This document shows positions 51,020 through 59,994 of a stretch of DNA of 63,884 nt, in pieces (within the stretch, counting starts at the first letter, position 1; every line of letters starts with the position of its first letter). The position numbers and the translations under genes were made by a program. The notes beneath the pieces are model-generated. The model worked only from the letters and a program-made list of their open reading frames with translations. It was not told the origin of the DNA and did no database searches. This DNA is from an uncultured Bacteroidaceae bacterium (GTDB lineage: Bacteria > Bacteroidota > Bacteroidia > Bacteroidales > Bacteroidaceae), in NCBI GenBank assembly GCA_944320785.1, contig CALUIR010000013.1, positions 1 to 63,884 of the forward strand, in the 5' to 3' direction.

Positions 51020-51580
51020 ATGGAAGTGCAGGAAATAGATGTCATGGTTGCCGATGTCTCGCATGAGGCATACGTGGATATCATATTGGAGACCATCACC
51101 AATGCTGCTAAGGTGCGCGGTACGGGCATTGCCAAGCGTTCACACGAGTATGTGGCCCAGAAGATGAAAGAAGGCAAGGCGATAATAGCCCTTTGTGGCG
51201 ATGAGTTTGCTGGTTTCTGTTATATCGAGAGTTGGGGCAATAAGACGTATGTGGCCAATTCCGGGCTTATCGTGGCCGAGAAATACCGGGGGCAGGGGTT
51301 GGCCAAGCGCATCAAGAAGGCTGCCTTCACTCTTTCGCGGCTTCGTTGGCCGCATGCCAAGTTGTTCGGGCTGACCAGTGGTGCCGCTGTCATGAAAATC
51401 AACACGGAGTTAGGTTACGTTCCTGTCACCTTCGCGCAGTTGACGGACGATGAAGCTTTTTGGAAAGGATGCGAAGGCTGTGTCAACCACGACGTGTTGG
51501 AACGCACGGGCAGGAAGTACTGTATCTGTACGGCCATGCTTTATGATCCGGCGCAGCACCAAGGAAGGTCAAACGATTAA
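51020..51580 (+). CDS. GNAT enzyme of the arg operon, probable N-acylglutamate synthase
   Basis: A 186-residue GNAT protein with the acetyl-CoA loop Arg-Gly-Gln-Gly-Leu-Ala-Lys-Arg (near residue 95). It lies between argR (16 bp) and argG (13 bp), a place where I recall a GNAT gene in Bacteroides as well. The first step of the pathway acylates glutamate; because the transcarbamylase in this window is of the N-succinylornithine type, the enzyme may use succinyl-CoA. That substrate is inference. It is not homologous to E. coli ArgA over the kinase-like part. Confidence 0.82.
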   Translation: MEVQEIDVMVADVSHEAYVDIILETITNAAKVRGTGIAKRSHEYVAQKMKEGKAIIALCGDEFAGFCYIESWGNKTYVANSGLIVAEKYRGQGLAKRIKKAAFTLSRLRWPHAKLFGLTSGAAVMKINTELGYVPVTFAQLTDDEAFWKGCEGCVNHDVLERTGRKYCICTAMLYDPAQHQGRSND

Positions 51581-51593
51581 TAATACGCAAGAA

Positions 51594-52802
51594 ATGGGAA
51601 AGAAGAAAGTAGTAGTGGCATTTAGTGGCGGGCTGGACACCTCGTTTACGGTCATGTATCTCGCCAAGGAGAAAGGATATGAAGTGTATGCGGCTTGCGC
51701 CAATACCGGAGGTTTTAGCAAGGAGCAGTTGGAGGCCAACGAGGCGAACGCCTATAAGTTGGGTGCGGTGAAGTATGTGACGCTTGATGTAACCCGCGAG
51801 TATTATGAGAAGAGCCTCAAATACATGATCTATGGCAATGTGTTGCGTAACGGCACCTATCCTGTGTCTGTCAGTTCCGAGCGCATCTTCCAAGCACTGG
51901 CCATTGCGCGTTATGCCAACGAAATAGGTGCCGATGCCATTGCCCATGGCTCCACAGGTGCCGGCAACGACCAAGTGCGCTTTGACATGACTTTCCTAGT
52001 CATGGCACCGGGCATGGAAATTATCACCTTGACCCGCGACATGGCTTTGAGCCGTCAGGAGGAGATAGATTACCTGAATAAGCATGGATTTGCCGCCGAC
52101 TTCGCCAAGCTGAAGTATTCCTATAATGTGGGAATATGGGGTACCAGCATCTGCGGAGGCGAGATATTGGATTCCGCGCAAGGCTTGCCTGAGACCGCTT
52201 ACCTGAAACATTGCACGAAGGAAGGCACTGAATTGCTGAAGCTTACGTTTGAGCAGGGCGAATTGAAGGCTGTGAATGGTGAGCGTTTGGACGACCCTGT
52301 CAAGGCTATCCAGGAAGTGGAGGAAATCGGGGCGGCCTACGCTATTGGCCGTGACATGCATGTGGGTGACACCATCATCGGCATCAAAGGGCGCGTGGGC
52401 TTTGAGGCTGCTGCCCCCATGCTCATTATTGGTGCGCATAAGTTCTTGGAAAAGTACACACTGAGCAAATGGCAGCAGTATTGGAAAGACCAAGTGGCTA
52501 ACTGGTACGGGATGTTCCTGCATGAGAGCCAGTACTTGGAACCGGTGATGCGCGACATCGAGGCCATGCTTGCATCTTCGCAGCGCAATGTCAACGGCAC
52601 TGCCATCTTGGAACTGCGCCCCTATGGTTTCCATGCTGTTGGCGTGGCGAGCGCAGACGATTTGGTGAAGAACAAGTTCGGCGAATACGGGGAAATGCAG
52701 AAAGGCTGGACGGCGGAGGATGCCAAAGGTTTCATCAAAGTCCTTTCCACGCCGCTCCGTGCTTACTATGCCGGGCACAAAGATGAATTGGATAACATTT
52801 GA
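51594..52802 (+). CDS. argG: argininosuccinate synthase
   Basis: A 402-residue enzyme that joins citrulline and aspartate with ATP. The P-loop Ala-Phe-Ser-Gly-Gly-Leu-Asp-Thr-Ser lies at residues 9-17; Tyr-Pro-Val-Ser-Val-Ser-Ser-Glu-Arg and Gly-Ser-Thr-Gly-Ala-Gly-Asn-Asp-Gln-Val-Arg-Phe follow near 90-130. In-frame upstream start 51450 overlaps the GNAT gene and is not used; the ATG at 51594 is chosen because the family starts shortly before the P-loop. It is co-transcribed with argR, the GNAT gene, pspC-like, argC and argD. Confidence 0.95.
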   Translation: MGKKKVVVAFSGGLDTSFTVMYLAKEKGYEVYAACANTGGFSKEQLEANEANAYKLGAVKYVTLDVTREYYEKSLKYMIYGNVLRNGTYPVSVSSERIFQALAIARYANEIGADAIAHGSTGAGNDQVRFDMTFLVMAPGMEIITLTRDMALSRQEEIDYLNKHGFAADFAKLKYSYNVGIWGTSICGGEILDSAQGLPETAYLKHCTKEGTELLKLTFEQGELKAVNGERLDDPVKAIQEVEEIGAAYAIGRDMHVGDTIIGIKGRVGFEAAAPMLIIGAHKFLEKYTLSKWQQYWKDQVANWYGMFLHESQYLEPVMRDIEAMLASSQRNVNGTAILELRPYGFHAVGVASADDLVKNKFGEYGEMQKGWTAEDAKGFIKVLSTPLRAYYAGHKDELDNI

Positions 52803-52814
52803 AACGGCATAACC

Positions 52815-53027
52815 ATGGATGAACCCAAAAAACTCAGACGCCCCCGGACGGGCAGGATGCTGTCAGGCGTATGTGCCGGGCTGGCTGATTTCTTCGATCT
52901 GGATGTCACGCTGGTGCGTGCCATCTATGCGCTGGCCACTGTGTTCACCGCCTTTGCCGGCGTGATTATTTACATTATTCTGCTGGTGGTCATTCCTGAA
53001 GAAAAGAATCGTTATTTCCAAAATTAA
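52815..53027 (+). CDS. PspC-domain small membrane protein
   Basis: A 70-residue protein with the PspC signature: Lys-Lys-Leu-Arg-Arg ... Gly-Arg-Met-Leu-Ser-Gly-Val-Cys-Ala-Gly-Leu-Ala-Asp-Phe-Phe and a transmembrane helix (about residues 38-62). PspC domains belong to envelope-stress systems, but stand-alone PspC proteins of Bacteroidota have no clear role. Its position inside the arginine operon (12 bp after argG, 3 bp before argC) is odd and probably co-transcribed. Confidence 0.88.
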   Translation: MDEPKKLRRPRTGRMLSGVCAGLADFFDLDVTLVRAIYALATVFTAFAGVIIYIILLVVIPEEKNRYFQN

Positions 53028-53030
53028 GCC

Positions 53031-53999
53031 ATGATAAAAGTAGGAATCATAGGCGGCGCGGGCTATACGGCCGGCGAACTCATCCGCCTGCTCATCAACC
53101 ACCCGGAGGTGGAAATCGTTTTCATCAACAGCCAGAGCAATGCTGGAAACTTTGTGGCTGACGTGCATGAAGGACTGTATGGCGAGACGGACCTCTGTTT
53201 TACCGGCAAGCTGCTGTTGGAGGACATTGACTGCCTGTTCTTCTGCACGGCCCATGGCGACACGCGGAAGTTCCTGGAAAGCCATGCCGTGCCGGAGGAT
53301 TTGAAGATTGTGGACCTTTCCATGGATTACCGCATTGGCGACGGGAACCATGACTTTGTGTACGGGCTGCCAGAACTGAACCGCCGTGCCATCTGCCATA
53401 GCAAGCACGTGGCCAATCCAGGATGTTTTGCCACCTGCATAGAACTGGGCTTGCTCCCGTTGGCAAAACATTTGATGCTCAACAGCACCATTTCTGTCAA
53501 TGCCATCACGGGCAGCACGGGTGCCGGAGTGAAGCCGGGGCCGACCAGCCATTTCAGTTGGCGCAACGGAAATATCAGCATTTACAAGCCGTTTGCCCAT
53601 CAGCATGTGCCTGAAATCAGGCAGGCGCTCGGCCAGTTGCAGAACAGTTTCAACGCCGACATCGATTTCATCCCGTACCGGGGGAATTTCACGCGGGGCA
53701 TATTCGCTACCATTGTGACCCGGAACAAAGTGTCAATAGAAGAAATAACCCGGATCTATGGTGAGTATTATGAGGAAGATTCATTTGTGCATGTCGTGGA
53801 CAAGGAAATAGACTTGAAGCAGGTGGTCAACACGAACAAATGCCTGTTGCACTTGGAGAAACATGGCGACAAGCTGCTCATTGTCTCCTGTATTGACAAT
53901 CTGCTGAAAGGAGCCAGCGGGCAAGCGGTGCATAACATGAACTTATTGTTTAATCTGGAAGAGACAGTCGGGTTGCGGCTGAAACCTTCCGCTTTTTGA
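53031..53999 (+). CDS. argC: N-acetyl(succinyl)-gamma-glutamyl-phosphate reductase
   Basis: A 322-residue NADP-dependent reductase. The Rossmann motif Gly-Ile-Ile-Gly-Gly-Ala-Gly-Tyr-Thr-Ala-Gly-Glu is at residues 4-15, and the catalytic Cys lies in Asn-Pro-Gly-Cys-Phe-Ala-Thr (near 130). It reduces the acylglutamyl phosphate to the semialdehyde. Length is normal for the short ArgC type. It is followed after 12 bp by argD. Confidence 0.94.
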   Translation: MIKVGIIGGAGYTAGELIRLLINHPEVEIVFINSQSNAGNFVADVHEGLYGETDLCFTGKLLLEDIDCLFFCTAHGDTRKFLESHAVPEDLKIVDLSMDYRIGDGNHDFVYGLPELNRRAICHSKHVANPGCFATCIELGLLPLAKHLMLNSTISVNAITGSTGAGVKPGPTSHFSWRNGNISIYKPFAHQHVPEIRQALGQLQNSFNADIDFIPYRGNFTRGIFATIVTRNKVSIEEITRIYGEYYEEDSFVHVVDKEIDLKQVVNTNKCLLHLEKHGDKLLIVSCIDNLLKGASGQAVHNMNLLFNLEETVGLRLKPSAF

Positions 54000-54011
54000 A
54001 CCGGGACAGGG

Positions 54012-55133
54012 ATGGAATTATTCAATGTATATCCGCTTTTTGACGTGAACATCGTCAAAGGGAAAGGTTGCCGTGTGTGGGACGACAAAGGCACGGAGTA
54101 TCTGGATTTTTATGGCGGGCATGCCGTCATATCCATCGGCCATGCCCATCCGCATTATGTGGAAAGCATCAGCCGGCAAGTGGCGGAATTGGGCTTTTAT
54201 TCCAATTCTGTGGTCAACAAGCTGCAGCAGCAGCTTGCAGGGCGGCTCGGCAGGGCATCGGGCTGCGAGGGTTATTCGCTGTTCATGGCCAACTCAGGGG
54301 CGGAAGCTAATGAGAACGCACTCAAGTTGGCTTCGTTCCATAATGGGCGGAAGCGCGTCGTCGCTTTTAAAAAATCCTTCCATGGGCGTACTTCCTTGGC
54401 GGTGGAGGCGACGGACAATCCTCGCATCGCGGCGCCCGTCAACCAGAACGGGCGTGTCACTTTCCTTGCCCTCAACGATGTGGAGGCCATGCGGAAGGAA
54501 CTGGGGAAAGGCGACGTGTGCGCCGTCATCATCGAAGGCATCCAAGGAGTCGGGGGTATCCAGGTGCCGGATGCCGCTTTCCTGCAGGAGTTGCGCGAAT
54601 GCTGTACGGCTACAGGGACGGTGCTGGTTTTGGATGAGATACAGTCCGGCTATGGCCGAAGCGGCAAGTTCTTTGCGCATCAGCACGCCGGCATCTGGCC
54701 GGACATCATCACGGTGGCCAAGGGTATCGGCAACGGGTTCCCGATGGGGGCGGTGTTGATTGGCCCGATGTTCACGCCCCGTTATGGCGAGCTGGGCACC
54801 ACTTTCGGAGGCAACCACTTGGCTTGCGCGGCTGCGTTGGCGGTGCTGGATGTCATGGAGGAAGAACGCTTGGTGGAGAATGCGGCGCAGGTCGGCGGGT
54901 ATTTGCTCCATGAACTGGGGAAAATGCCTGGCGTGAAGGAGGTGCGCGGGATGGGCCTGATGATTGGGATGGAGTTTGAACAGCCCGTGAAGCCGTTGCG
55001 TGATCGGCTGGTTTATGAGAAGAACGTGTTCACGGGTGCCAGCGGCAACAACGTCTTGCGCCTGCTCCCGCCCCTGTGCCTGACCATGGCTGAGGCAGAC
55101 ATGTTCATCGAGCGCCTTTCGGAAGCCCTGTAA
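54012..55133 (+). CDS. argD: acetylornithine/succinylornithine aminotransferase
   Basis: A 373-residue class III PLP enzyme. Met-Ala-Asn-Ser-Gly-Ala-Glu-Ala-Asn-Glu-Asn-Ala (near residue 95), Asp-Glu-Ile-Gln-Ser-Gly-Tyr-Gly-Arg (near 215) and the PLP lysine in Ala-Lys-Gly-Ile-Gly-Asn-Gly (near 237) are visible. It moves an amino group from glutamate to the acylated semialdehyde. With the succinylornithine-type transcarbamylase below, its natural substrate is probably the succinyl form. It is the last gene of the arg operon; a dispersed repeat follows. Confidence 0.94.
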   Translation: MELFNVYPLFDVNIVKGKGCRVWDDKGTEYLDFYGGHAVISIGHAHPHYVESISRQVAELGFYSNSVVNKLQQQLAGRLGRASGCEGYSLFMANSGAEANENALKLASFHNGRKRVVAFKKSFHGRTSLAVEATDNPRIAAPVNQNGRVTFLALNDVEAMRKELGKGDVCAVIIEGIQGVGGIQVPDAAFLQELRECCTATGTVLVLDEIQSGYGRSGKFFAHQHAGIWPDIITVAKGIGNGFPMGAVLIGPMFTPRYGELGTTFGGNHLACAAALAVLDVMEEERLVENAAQVGGYLLHELGKMPGVKEVRGMGLMIGMEFEQPVKPLRDRLVYEKNVFTGASGNNVLRLLPPLCLTMAEADMFIERLSEAL

Positions 55134-55202
55134 GGGATTGGCACTTGTGCCGATGATGCCCTGCCGGACGGCGGGGCGCACACGGGGTGAAATCCAGCTT
55201 GG

Positions 55203-55353
55203 CGGGGAGAAAGGCTGGGCTTGCCCGTGTGGAATGTTCTGTTCAGCCATGCAACTTCTTTATCCTTAGGCTGAGGATGTGTATCCTTAGCCTAAGGATG
55301 TGCATCTCTAGCCTAAGGATGTGTATCTTTAGGCTAAAGATAAAGAAGTTGCC
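55203..55353. repeat. four palindromes, 21-bp period, in a dispersed element (copy 2)
   Basis: Four units, three full 21-bp periods from 55262 and a last partial one, with cores ATCCTTAGCCTAAGGAT. CAACTTCTTTATC (55252-55264) and GATAAAGAAGTTG (55339-55351) are a perfect 13-bp outer inverted repeat. The block aligns without gaps to 38643-38793. The remaining part of the 427-bp gap between argD and proC holds the proC promoter and nothing else I can support. Confidence 0.88.
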
Positions 55354-55504
55354 GGGGAAAAACGGATCTTTCCTCCGGCTGTCCCGGGTTTCTTTCCCCG
55401 GCATCCCGCCTTTTTCGCCCGCCTGCCCGGGCCGGGCAGTGCAGGAAGTTTTGGCATGGATGCGGGAATAATGGTGGCGAAAGCGCGTAATTTCTGCCAA
55501 ATCG

Positions 55505-55535
55505 TTTGCATTTTTGATGAAAAACCGTACTTTTG
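55505..55535 (+). promoter_or_regulatory. complete promoter of proC
   Basis: TTTG (55505-55508), exactly 19 bases, then TACTTTTG (55528-55535); full match to the Bacteroidota consensus. Transcription would start near 55542. Confidence 0.75.
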
Positions 55536-55560
55536 CCGCATAATAAGCGAGATGATAGAC

Positions 55561-56355
55561 ATGAAAGTAGCAATTATCGGTGCGGGCCACATGGGCGGTG
55601 CCATAGCAAAGGGGCTGGCTTTGGGGAAAGCCGTCGCCCCGGAAGGCATCTGGGTGTCCAACCCCTCGCAAGGGAAACTGGACTGGCTGAAAGAAGAAAT
55701 CCCCGGCATGAACGTCACAAGCAGCAACCAAGAAGCCGCCACAGGGGCTGAATACGTCTATCTGGCGGTGAAGCCTTGGCTGGTGGTTCCCGTGCTTCGC
55801 TCCCTGAAACTGAAGAAGGGTCAAGCGTTGGTTTCTGTGGCCGCAGGCATTACCTTCGAGGCATTGTCCGGCTGTCTCCCCCACAAGGACATGGCGATGT
55901 TCCGCATCGTCCCCAACACGGCGGCCCGCGCCTTGCAAAGCATGACGCTTATCGCCAGCCGCAACGCCACGGACGGACAATGTGCGGTGCTGGCCGGGAT
56001 GCTGGACGGCATGGGGCGCACGATGTTCATCGACGAAGCCCACATTGCCGCCGCCACGGCTCTTTGCTCCTGCGGCATCGCTTACGTGATGAAGTACGTG
56101 CAGGCTTGCGTGCAGGCAGGCATCGAACTGGGCATCCGCCCTGCCGACGGACAAAAGCTGGTTGCGCAGACCCTGAAAGGAGCGGCTTCCCTTCTGGAGG
56201 AACCGGATGCCGACCCCGCCAAGGAGATTGAGGCCGTATGCACCCCCGGCGGCTATACCATTCGGGGTATCAACCAGTTGGATCACGATGGCTTCCCTTC
56301 GGCTGTCATTCGTGCGCTGAAAGCAAGCATGCCTTTTACGGACATTAACATGTAA
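55561..56355 (+). CDS. proC: pyrroline-5-carboxylate reductase
   Basis: A 264-residue NAD(P)-dependent reductase, the last step of proline synthesis. Ile-Ile-Gly-Ala-Gly-His-Met-Gly-Gly-Ala-Ile (residues 4-14) is the nucleotide-binding start; Ala-Val-Lys-Pro-Trp (near 70) and Arg-Ile-Val-Pro-Asn-Thr-Ala-Ala (near 119) follow. The C-terminal part has Cys-Thr-Pro-Gly-Gly-Tyr-Thr-Ile-Arg-Gly, close to the usual Pro-Gly-Gly-Thr-Thr. An in-frame ATG at 55552 would add three residues. It is followed 4 bp later by an XRE-cupin gene. Confidence 0.93.
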   Translation: MKVAIIGAGHMGGAIAKGLALGKAVAPEGIWVSNPSQGKLDWLKEEIPGMNVTSSNQEAATGAEYVYLAVKPWLVVPVLRSLKLKKGQALVSVAAGITFEALSGCLPHKDMAMFRIVPNTAARALQSMTLIASRNATDGQCAVLAGMLDGMGRTMFIDEAHIAAATALCSCGIAYVMKYVQACVQAGIELGIRPADGQKLVAQTLKGAASLLEEPDADPAKEIEAVCTPGGYTIRGINQLDHDGFPSAVIRALKASMPFTDINM

Positions 56356-56359
56356 ACAT

Positions 56360-56908
56360 ATGGACGACCAAATCAAGCAGATAGCAGAACGGCTGCGCGG
56401 CCTTCGCGACGCCATGGAACTGTCGCCCGCCGACATTGCGGCCGACTGTGGCATAGATCGGGCAGAATATGAACGGGCCGAGAGCGGCGAACACGACATC
56501 AGCGTGAGCATGCTCCAGCAAATCGCCCGCCACTACAACATCGCCTTGGACGCGCTGATGTTCGGCGAGGAACCGAAAATGAGCAGCTACTTCCTGACCC
56601 GCGCCGGGAAGGGCGTCAGCGTGGAACGCACAAAGGCATACAAGTACCAGTCGCTGGCCGCAGGATTCAAGGACCGCAAAGGCGACCCCTTCATCGTCAC
56701 GGTGGAGCCGGGCTGCAACCCGATGCATTACAACACGCACGACGGGCAGGAATTCAACCTCGTTATCGAAGGGCGCCTGCTACTGAGTATCGGGGGAAAA
56801 GAACTGGTTCTGGAGCAGGGCGACAGCATCTACTTCAATTCCAAGCTGCCTCATGGAATGAAGGCTCTGGATGGGAAGGCAGTGCGGTTTTTGGCAATAA
56901 TCATGTAA
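56360..56908 (+). CDS. XRE-type regulator with cupin domain
   Basis: A 182-residue protein. An N-terminal helix-turn-helix (residues ~8-70; Leu-Ser-Pro-Ala-Asp-Ile-Ala-Ala-Asp-Cys-Gly-Ile) is joined to a C-terminal cupin (about 108-182; Met-His-Tyr-Asn-Thr-His, Gly-Asp-Ser-Ile-Tyr-Phe, Pro-His-Gly-Met). Such regulators respond to a small molecule. It lies 16 bp before an AMP-forming acyl-CoA synthetase gene; I recall this pair in other Bacteroides, so it may sense an organic acid or its CoA ester. Confidence 0.85.
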   Translation: MDDQIKQIAERLRGLRDAMELSPADIAADCGIDRAEYERAESGEHDISVSMLQQIARHYNIALDALMFGEEPKMSSYFLTRAGKGVSVERTKAYKYQSLAAGFKDRKGDPFIVTVEPGCNPMHYNTHDGQEFNLVIEGRLLLSIGGKELVLEQGDSIYFNSKLPHGMKALDGKAVRFLAIIM

Positions 56909-56924
56909 TTGTTAGTTCATCCTT

Positions 56925-58583
56925 ATGTTAGAACGGTTTTTAGAGAAGACACACTTCACTTCGCAGGAAGATTTTGTGAAGCACTTGAAGATAAATGTGC
57001 CGGAGCATTTCAACTTCGGCTATGACGTGGTCGATGCTTGGGCCAAAGAGCAGCCTGGGAAAAAGGCCCTTTGCTGGACGAATGACCATGGAGAGTTCCG
57101 CCAGTTCACTTTCGCTGAAATGAAAGAATATTCGGACAAGGCCGCATCCTACTTCCAAAGCTTGGGGATAGGGCATGGCGACATGGTGATGCTCATCCTG
57201 AAGCGGCGGTACGAGTTCTGGTTCTCCATTGTGGCGCTCCACAAGTTGGGGGCGGTGGCTGTCCCCGCCACGCATTTGTTGACCAAGAAAGATATTGTGT
57301 ACCGTTGCAATGCCGCTGATATAAAAATGATTGTTTGTGCCGGCGAGGAAATGGTGACGGAACATGTCCGTGCTGCTTTGCCCGAATCGCCATCCGTCCG
57401 GCATGCCGTCAGTGTAGGCCCGTTGGTGCCGGAGGGCTTTTGCGATTTCCACCAAGGAATGGCTCACGCGGTTCCCTTCGTCCGTCCTAAGCATGTGAAC
57501 GACAATGATGATATCTCCCTGATGTATTTCACCTCGGGGACAACCGGAGAACCGAAGATGGTCGCCCACGATTTCACCTACCCGTTGGGGCATATCGTGA
57601 CCGGGTGTTTTTGGCACAACTTGTCGGAAGGCAGCCTGCATCTCACGATTGCCGATACCGGCTGGGGGAAAGCCGTTTGGGGAAAGCTTTATGGCCAATG
57701 GATTGCCGGGGCAAACGTGTTTGTTTATGACCATGAAAAATTCACGCCGGCACATATCCTGGAGAAGATACAGGATTATCACGTCACGTCATTGTGTGCG
57801 CCGCCCACGATATTCCGTTTCTTGATTCATGAAGATTTGTCCAAATACGATTTGTCTTCCTTGGAGTATTGCACGATTGCCGGTGAAGCGCTGAACCCCG
57901 CCGTGTTCGATACATTCAAAGAACTTACAGGCATTAAGCTGATGGAAGGTTTCGGGCAGACAGAAACGACTCTGACGGTTGCTACCTTCCCGTGGATGGA
58001 GCCAAAGCCAGGCAGCATGGGTGTCCCGAATCCGCAATATGAGGTCGATTTGTTGACACCGGACGGCCGTTCTGCTGAAGCTGGAGAGCAGGGGCAGATT
58101 GTGATTCGTACGGGGAATGGGAAACCGTTGGGGCTGTTCAAGGAATATTACCGTGATCCGCAACGGACTCGTGAGGCATGGCATGATGGCGTATATTACA
58201 CAGGCGATGTGGCTTGGAAAGATGAGGATGGCTATTTTTGGTTTGTGGGGCGTGCTGACGATGTGATTAAAAGTTCAGGCTATCGGATTGGCCCTTTTGA
58301 GGTGGAAAGCGCTTTAATGACTCATCCTGCTGTGGTGGAATGTGCAGTTACTGGTGTCCCGGATGAAATGCGCGGTCAAGTAGTGAAAGCGACTGTCGTT
58401 CTGGCAAAGGAATATAAGGACCGTGCAGGTGAGGCTCTTGCCAAAGAGTTGCAGGATCATGTGAAAAAGGTGACGGCTCCTTATAAATACCCCCGTGTGC
58501 TTGAATTTGTGGATGAATTGCCCAAAACGATTAGTGGGAAGATCCGCCGTGTGGAAATACGTCAGGACAAATCAAAAGGATAA
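56925..58583 (+). CDS. AMP-forming acyl-CoA synthetase
   Basis: A 552-residue ANL-superfamily enzyme that makes acyl-CoA from an acid, ATP and CoA. Tyr-Phe-Thr-Ser-Gly-Thr-Thr-Gly-Glu-Pro-Lys (near residue 204) is the P-loop-like motif, Tyr-Tyr-Thr-Gly-Asp-Val-Ala and Gly-Arg-Ala-Asp-Asp-Val-Ile-Lys-Ser-Ser-Gly-Tyr-Arg lie near 425-445, and the catalytic Lys is in Lys-Thr-Ile-Ser-Gly-Lys-Ile-Arg-Arg near the end. It resembles the medium-chain and acetyl-CoA groups; the acid cannot be fixed. Upstream XRE-cupin regulator 16 bp away. Confidence 0.92.
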   Translation: MLERFLEKTHFTSQEDFVKHLKINVPEHFNFGYDVVDAWAKEQPGKKALCWTNDHGEFRQFTFAEMKEYSDKAASYFQSLGIGHGDMVMLILKRRYEFWFSIVALHKLGAVAVPATHLLTKKDIVYRCNAADIKMIVCAGEEMVTEHVRAALPESPSVRHAVSVGPLVPEGFCDFHQGMAHAVPFVRPKHVNDNDDISLMYFTSGTTGEPKMVAHDFTYPLGHIVTGCFWHNLSEGSLHLTIADTGWGKAVWGKLYGQWIAGANVFVYDHEKFTPAHILEKIQDYHVTSLCAPPTIFRFLIHEDLSKYDLSSLEYCTIAGEALNPAVFDTFKELTGIKLMEGFGQTETTLTVATFPWMEPKPGSMGVPNPQYEVDLLTPDGRSAEAGEQGQIVIRTGNGKPLGLFKEYYRDPQRTREAWHDGVYYTGDVAWKDEDGYFWFVGRADDVIKSSGYRIGPFEVESALMTHPAVVECAVTGVPDEMRGQVVKATVVLAKEYKDRAGEALAKELQDHVKKVTAPYKYPRVLEFVDELPKTISGKIRRVEIRQDKSKG

Positions 58584-58628
58584 ATAGATTTTTTGCCCAT
58601 AGAAAGTAGATGTTTACGTTTATATTCC

Positions 58629-58636
58629 TATATTTG
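58629..58636 (+). promoter_or_regulatory. -7 element TATATTTG
   Basis: Exact TAnnTTTG, 32 bases before the DUF2007 gene; likely promoter of the DUF2007-proB-proA-argF' set. Confidence 0.5.
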
Positions 58637-58667
58637 TGATGTGACGGATTTAAAATAGGAGGATTTT

Positions 58668-58904
58668 ATGGAAACGAAAGGAAAAAGCAATTATGTGGAA
58701 GTTTTTGGAGGATCTCCATGGGAGGCTGAGGTCGTGAAAGGTTTGTTGGAGGCGAACAATATCAAAGCCTTTTTGCGAGACGAAACCATGGGCAGCATCA
58801 CTTCTCCTTATGCAGGTTTGGGCGGTGAGATGAAGATTTTGGTAGATGAGGCAGATTACGGGAAAGCCGTGCAATTAGTCAATGAAAAAAGTAAAAGCGA
58901 ATAG
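58668..58904 (+). CDS. DUF2007 family small protein
   Basis: A 78-residue protein with Glu-Val-Phe-Gly-Gly-Ser-Pro-Trp-Glu-Ala-Glu-Val-Val-Lys-Gly-Leu-Leu-Glu-Ala-Asn and a closing beta-alpha unit. This matches DUF2007, a ferredoxin-like signal-transducing family with unclear role. It is 6 bp ahead of proB and in the same transcript. Confidence 0.85.
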   Translation: METKGKSNYVEVFGGSPWEAEVVKGLLEANNIKAFLRDETMGSITSPYAGLGGEMKILVDEADYGKAVQLVNEKSKSE

Positions 58905-58910
58905 GCTCGA

Positions 58911-59993
58911 ATGACATACAAGTTCAGCAAAATTGCAGTGAAAATAGGCAGCAATGTCTTGACACGTGATGATGGGACCTTGGATGTCACCCGGATGTCG
59001 GCACTTGTGGACCAATTGGCTTTGCTGTGGAAAGCTGGCGTATCTGTAATACTCATATCTTCAGGTGCTGTGGCATCTGGAAAGAGTGAAATCAGCACGA
59101 GCAGGCGATTGGATAGCGTCAGCCAAAGGCAGGTGTATTCGGCGGTGGGGCAGGTAAAACTCATCAACCGTTATTACGAACTGTTTCGGGAACACCATGT
59201 CCCGGTAGGGCAGGTTCTTACTACGAAAGAAAGTTTTGGCACTCGTGGGCATTATTTGAACCAACGGAATTGCATGATGGCGATGTTGGAAAATGGCGTG
59301 CTTCCCATTGTGAATGAAAATGACACCGTATCGGTGACAGAACTGATGTTTACCGATAATGATGAATTGAGCGGTTTGATTGCTTCGATGATGAGTGTGC
59401 AGGCTCTTGTCATCCTCAGCAATGTGGATGGGGTTTATGATGGCTCATTGTCGGAAGAACATGCTTGCCTTATCCGTAATGTGGGGCTTGGCGATGATTT
59501 GTCACGATATGTCCAGTCCGGGAAATCCAGCTCGGGACGTGGCGGGATGTGGACCAAACTTCGTATCGCTCAAAAGGTGGCAGGCGAGGGGATTGCGGTT
59601 TTCATAGCGAATGGGAAACGTGAAAATGTGCTTACCGGCTTGCTGCAATCCCCCGAAGGGTTTCCCTGTACTTTCTTTCATCCTGCACTTCAAAGCATGT
59701 CAAGCGTAAAAAAATGGATTGCCCATTCAGGGAGTTTTGCAAAAGGGGCTGTATATGTTAATGGCACTATGGCTGAGGCCATTCGGGATGGCCAGGTTCT
59801 TAGTATCCTTCCTGTGGGGGTGGCACGTATTGATGGCGGGTTTGAAAGAGACGATATTGTCCGTATCTTGGATGATGAGGGACGGCAAATAGCGATAGGG
59901 AAAAGCAACCTTAGTTCGTCAGAAGTGTCAGAAGTGTTGGGGAAACATGGTCAGAAACCGATTGTGCATTATGACTATTTATATTTAGAGTGA
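58911..59993 (+). CDS. proB: glutamate 5-kinase
   Basis: A 360-residue enzyme that phosphorylates glutamate, the first step of proline synthesis. The amino acid kinase domain has Lys-Ile-Gly-Ser-Asn-Val-Leu (near 11), Ser-Ser-Gly-Ala-Val-Ala-Ser-Gly (near 50) and Asn-Glu-Asn-Asp (near 134). A PUA domain (~275-355) ends the protein (Lys-Gly-Ala-Val-Tyr-Val-Asn-Gly). Family members with PUA are feedback-inhibited by proline. proA follows after 1 bp. Confidence 0.95.
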   Translation: MTYKFSKIAVKIGSNVLTRDDGTLDVTRMSALVDQLALLWKAGVSVILISSGAVASGKSEISTSRRLDSVSQRQVYSAVGQVKLINRYYELFREHHVPVGQVLTTKESFGTRGHYLNQRNCMMAMLENGVLPIVNENDTVSVTELMFTDNDELSGLIASMMSVQALVILSNVDGVYDGSLSEEHACLIRNVGLGDDLSRYVQSGKSSSGRGGMWTKLRIAQKVAGEGIAVFIANGKRENVLTGLLQSPEGFPCTFFHPALQSMSSVKKWIAHSGSFAKGAVYVNGTMAEAIRDGQVLSILPVGVARIDGGFERDDIVRILDDEGRQIAIGKSNLSSSEVSEVLGKHGQKPIVHYDYLYLE

Positions 59994-59994
59994 T

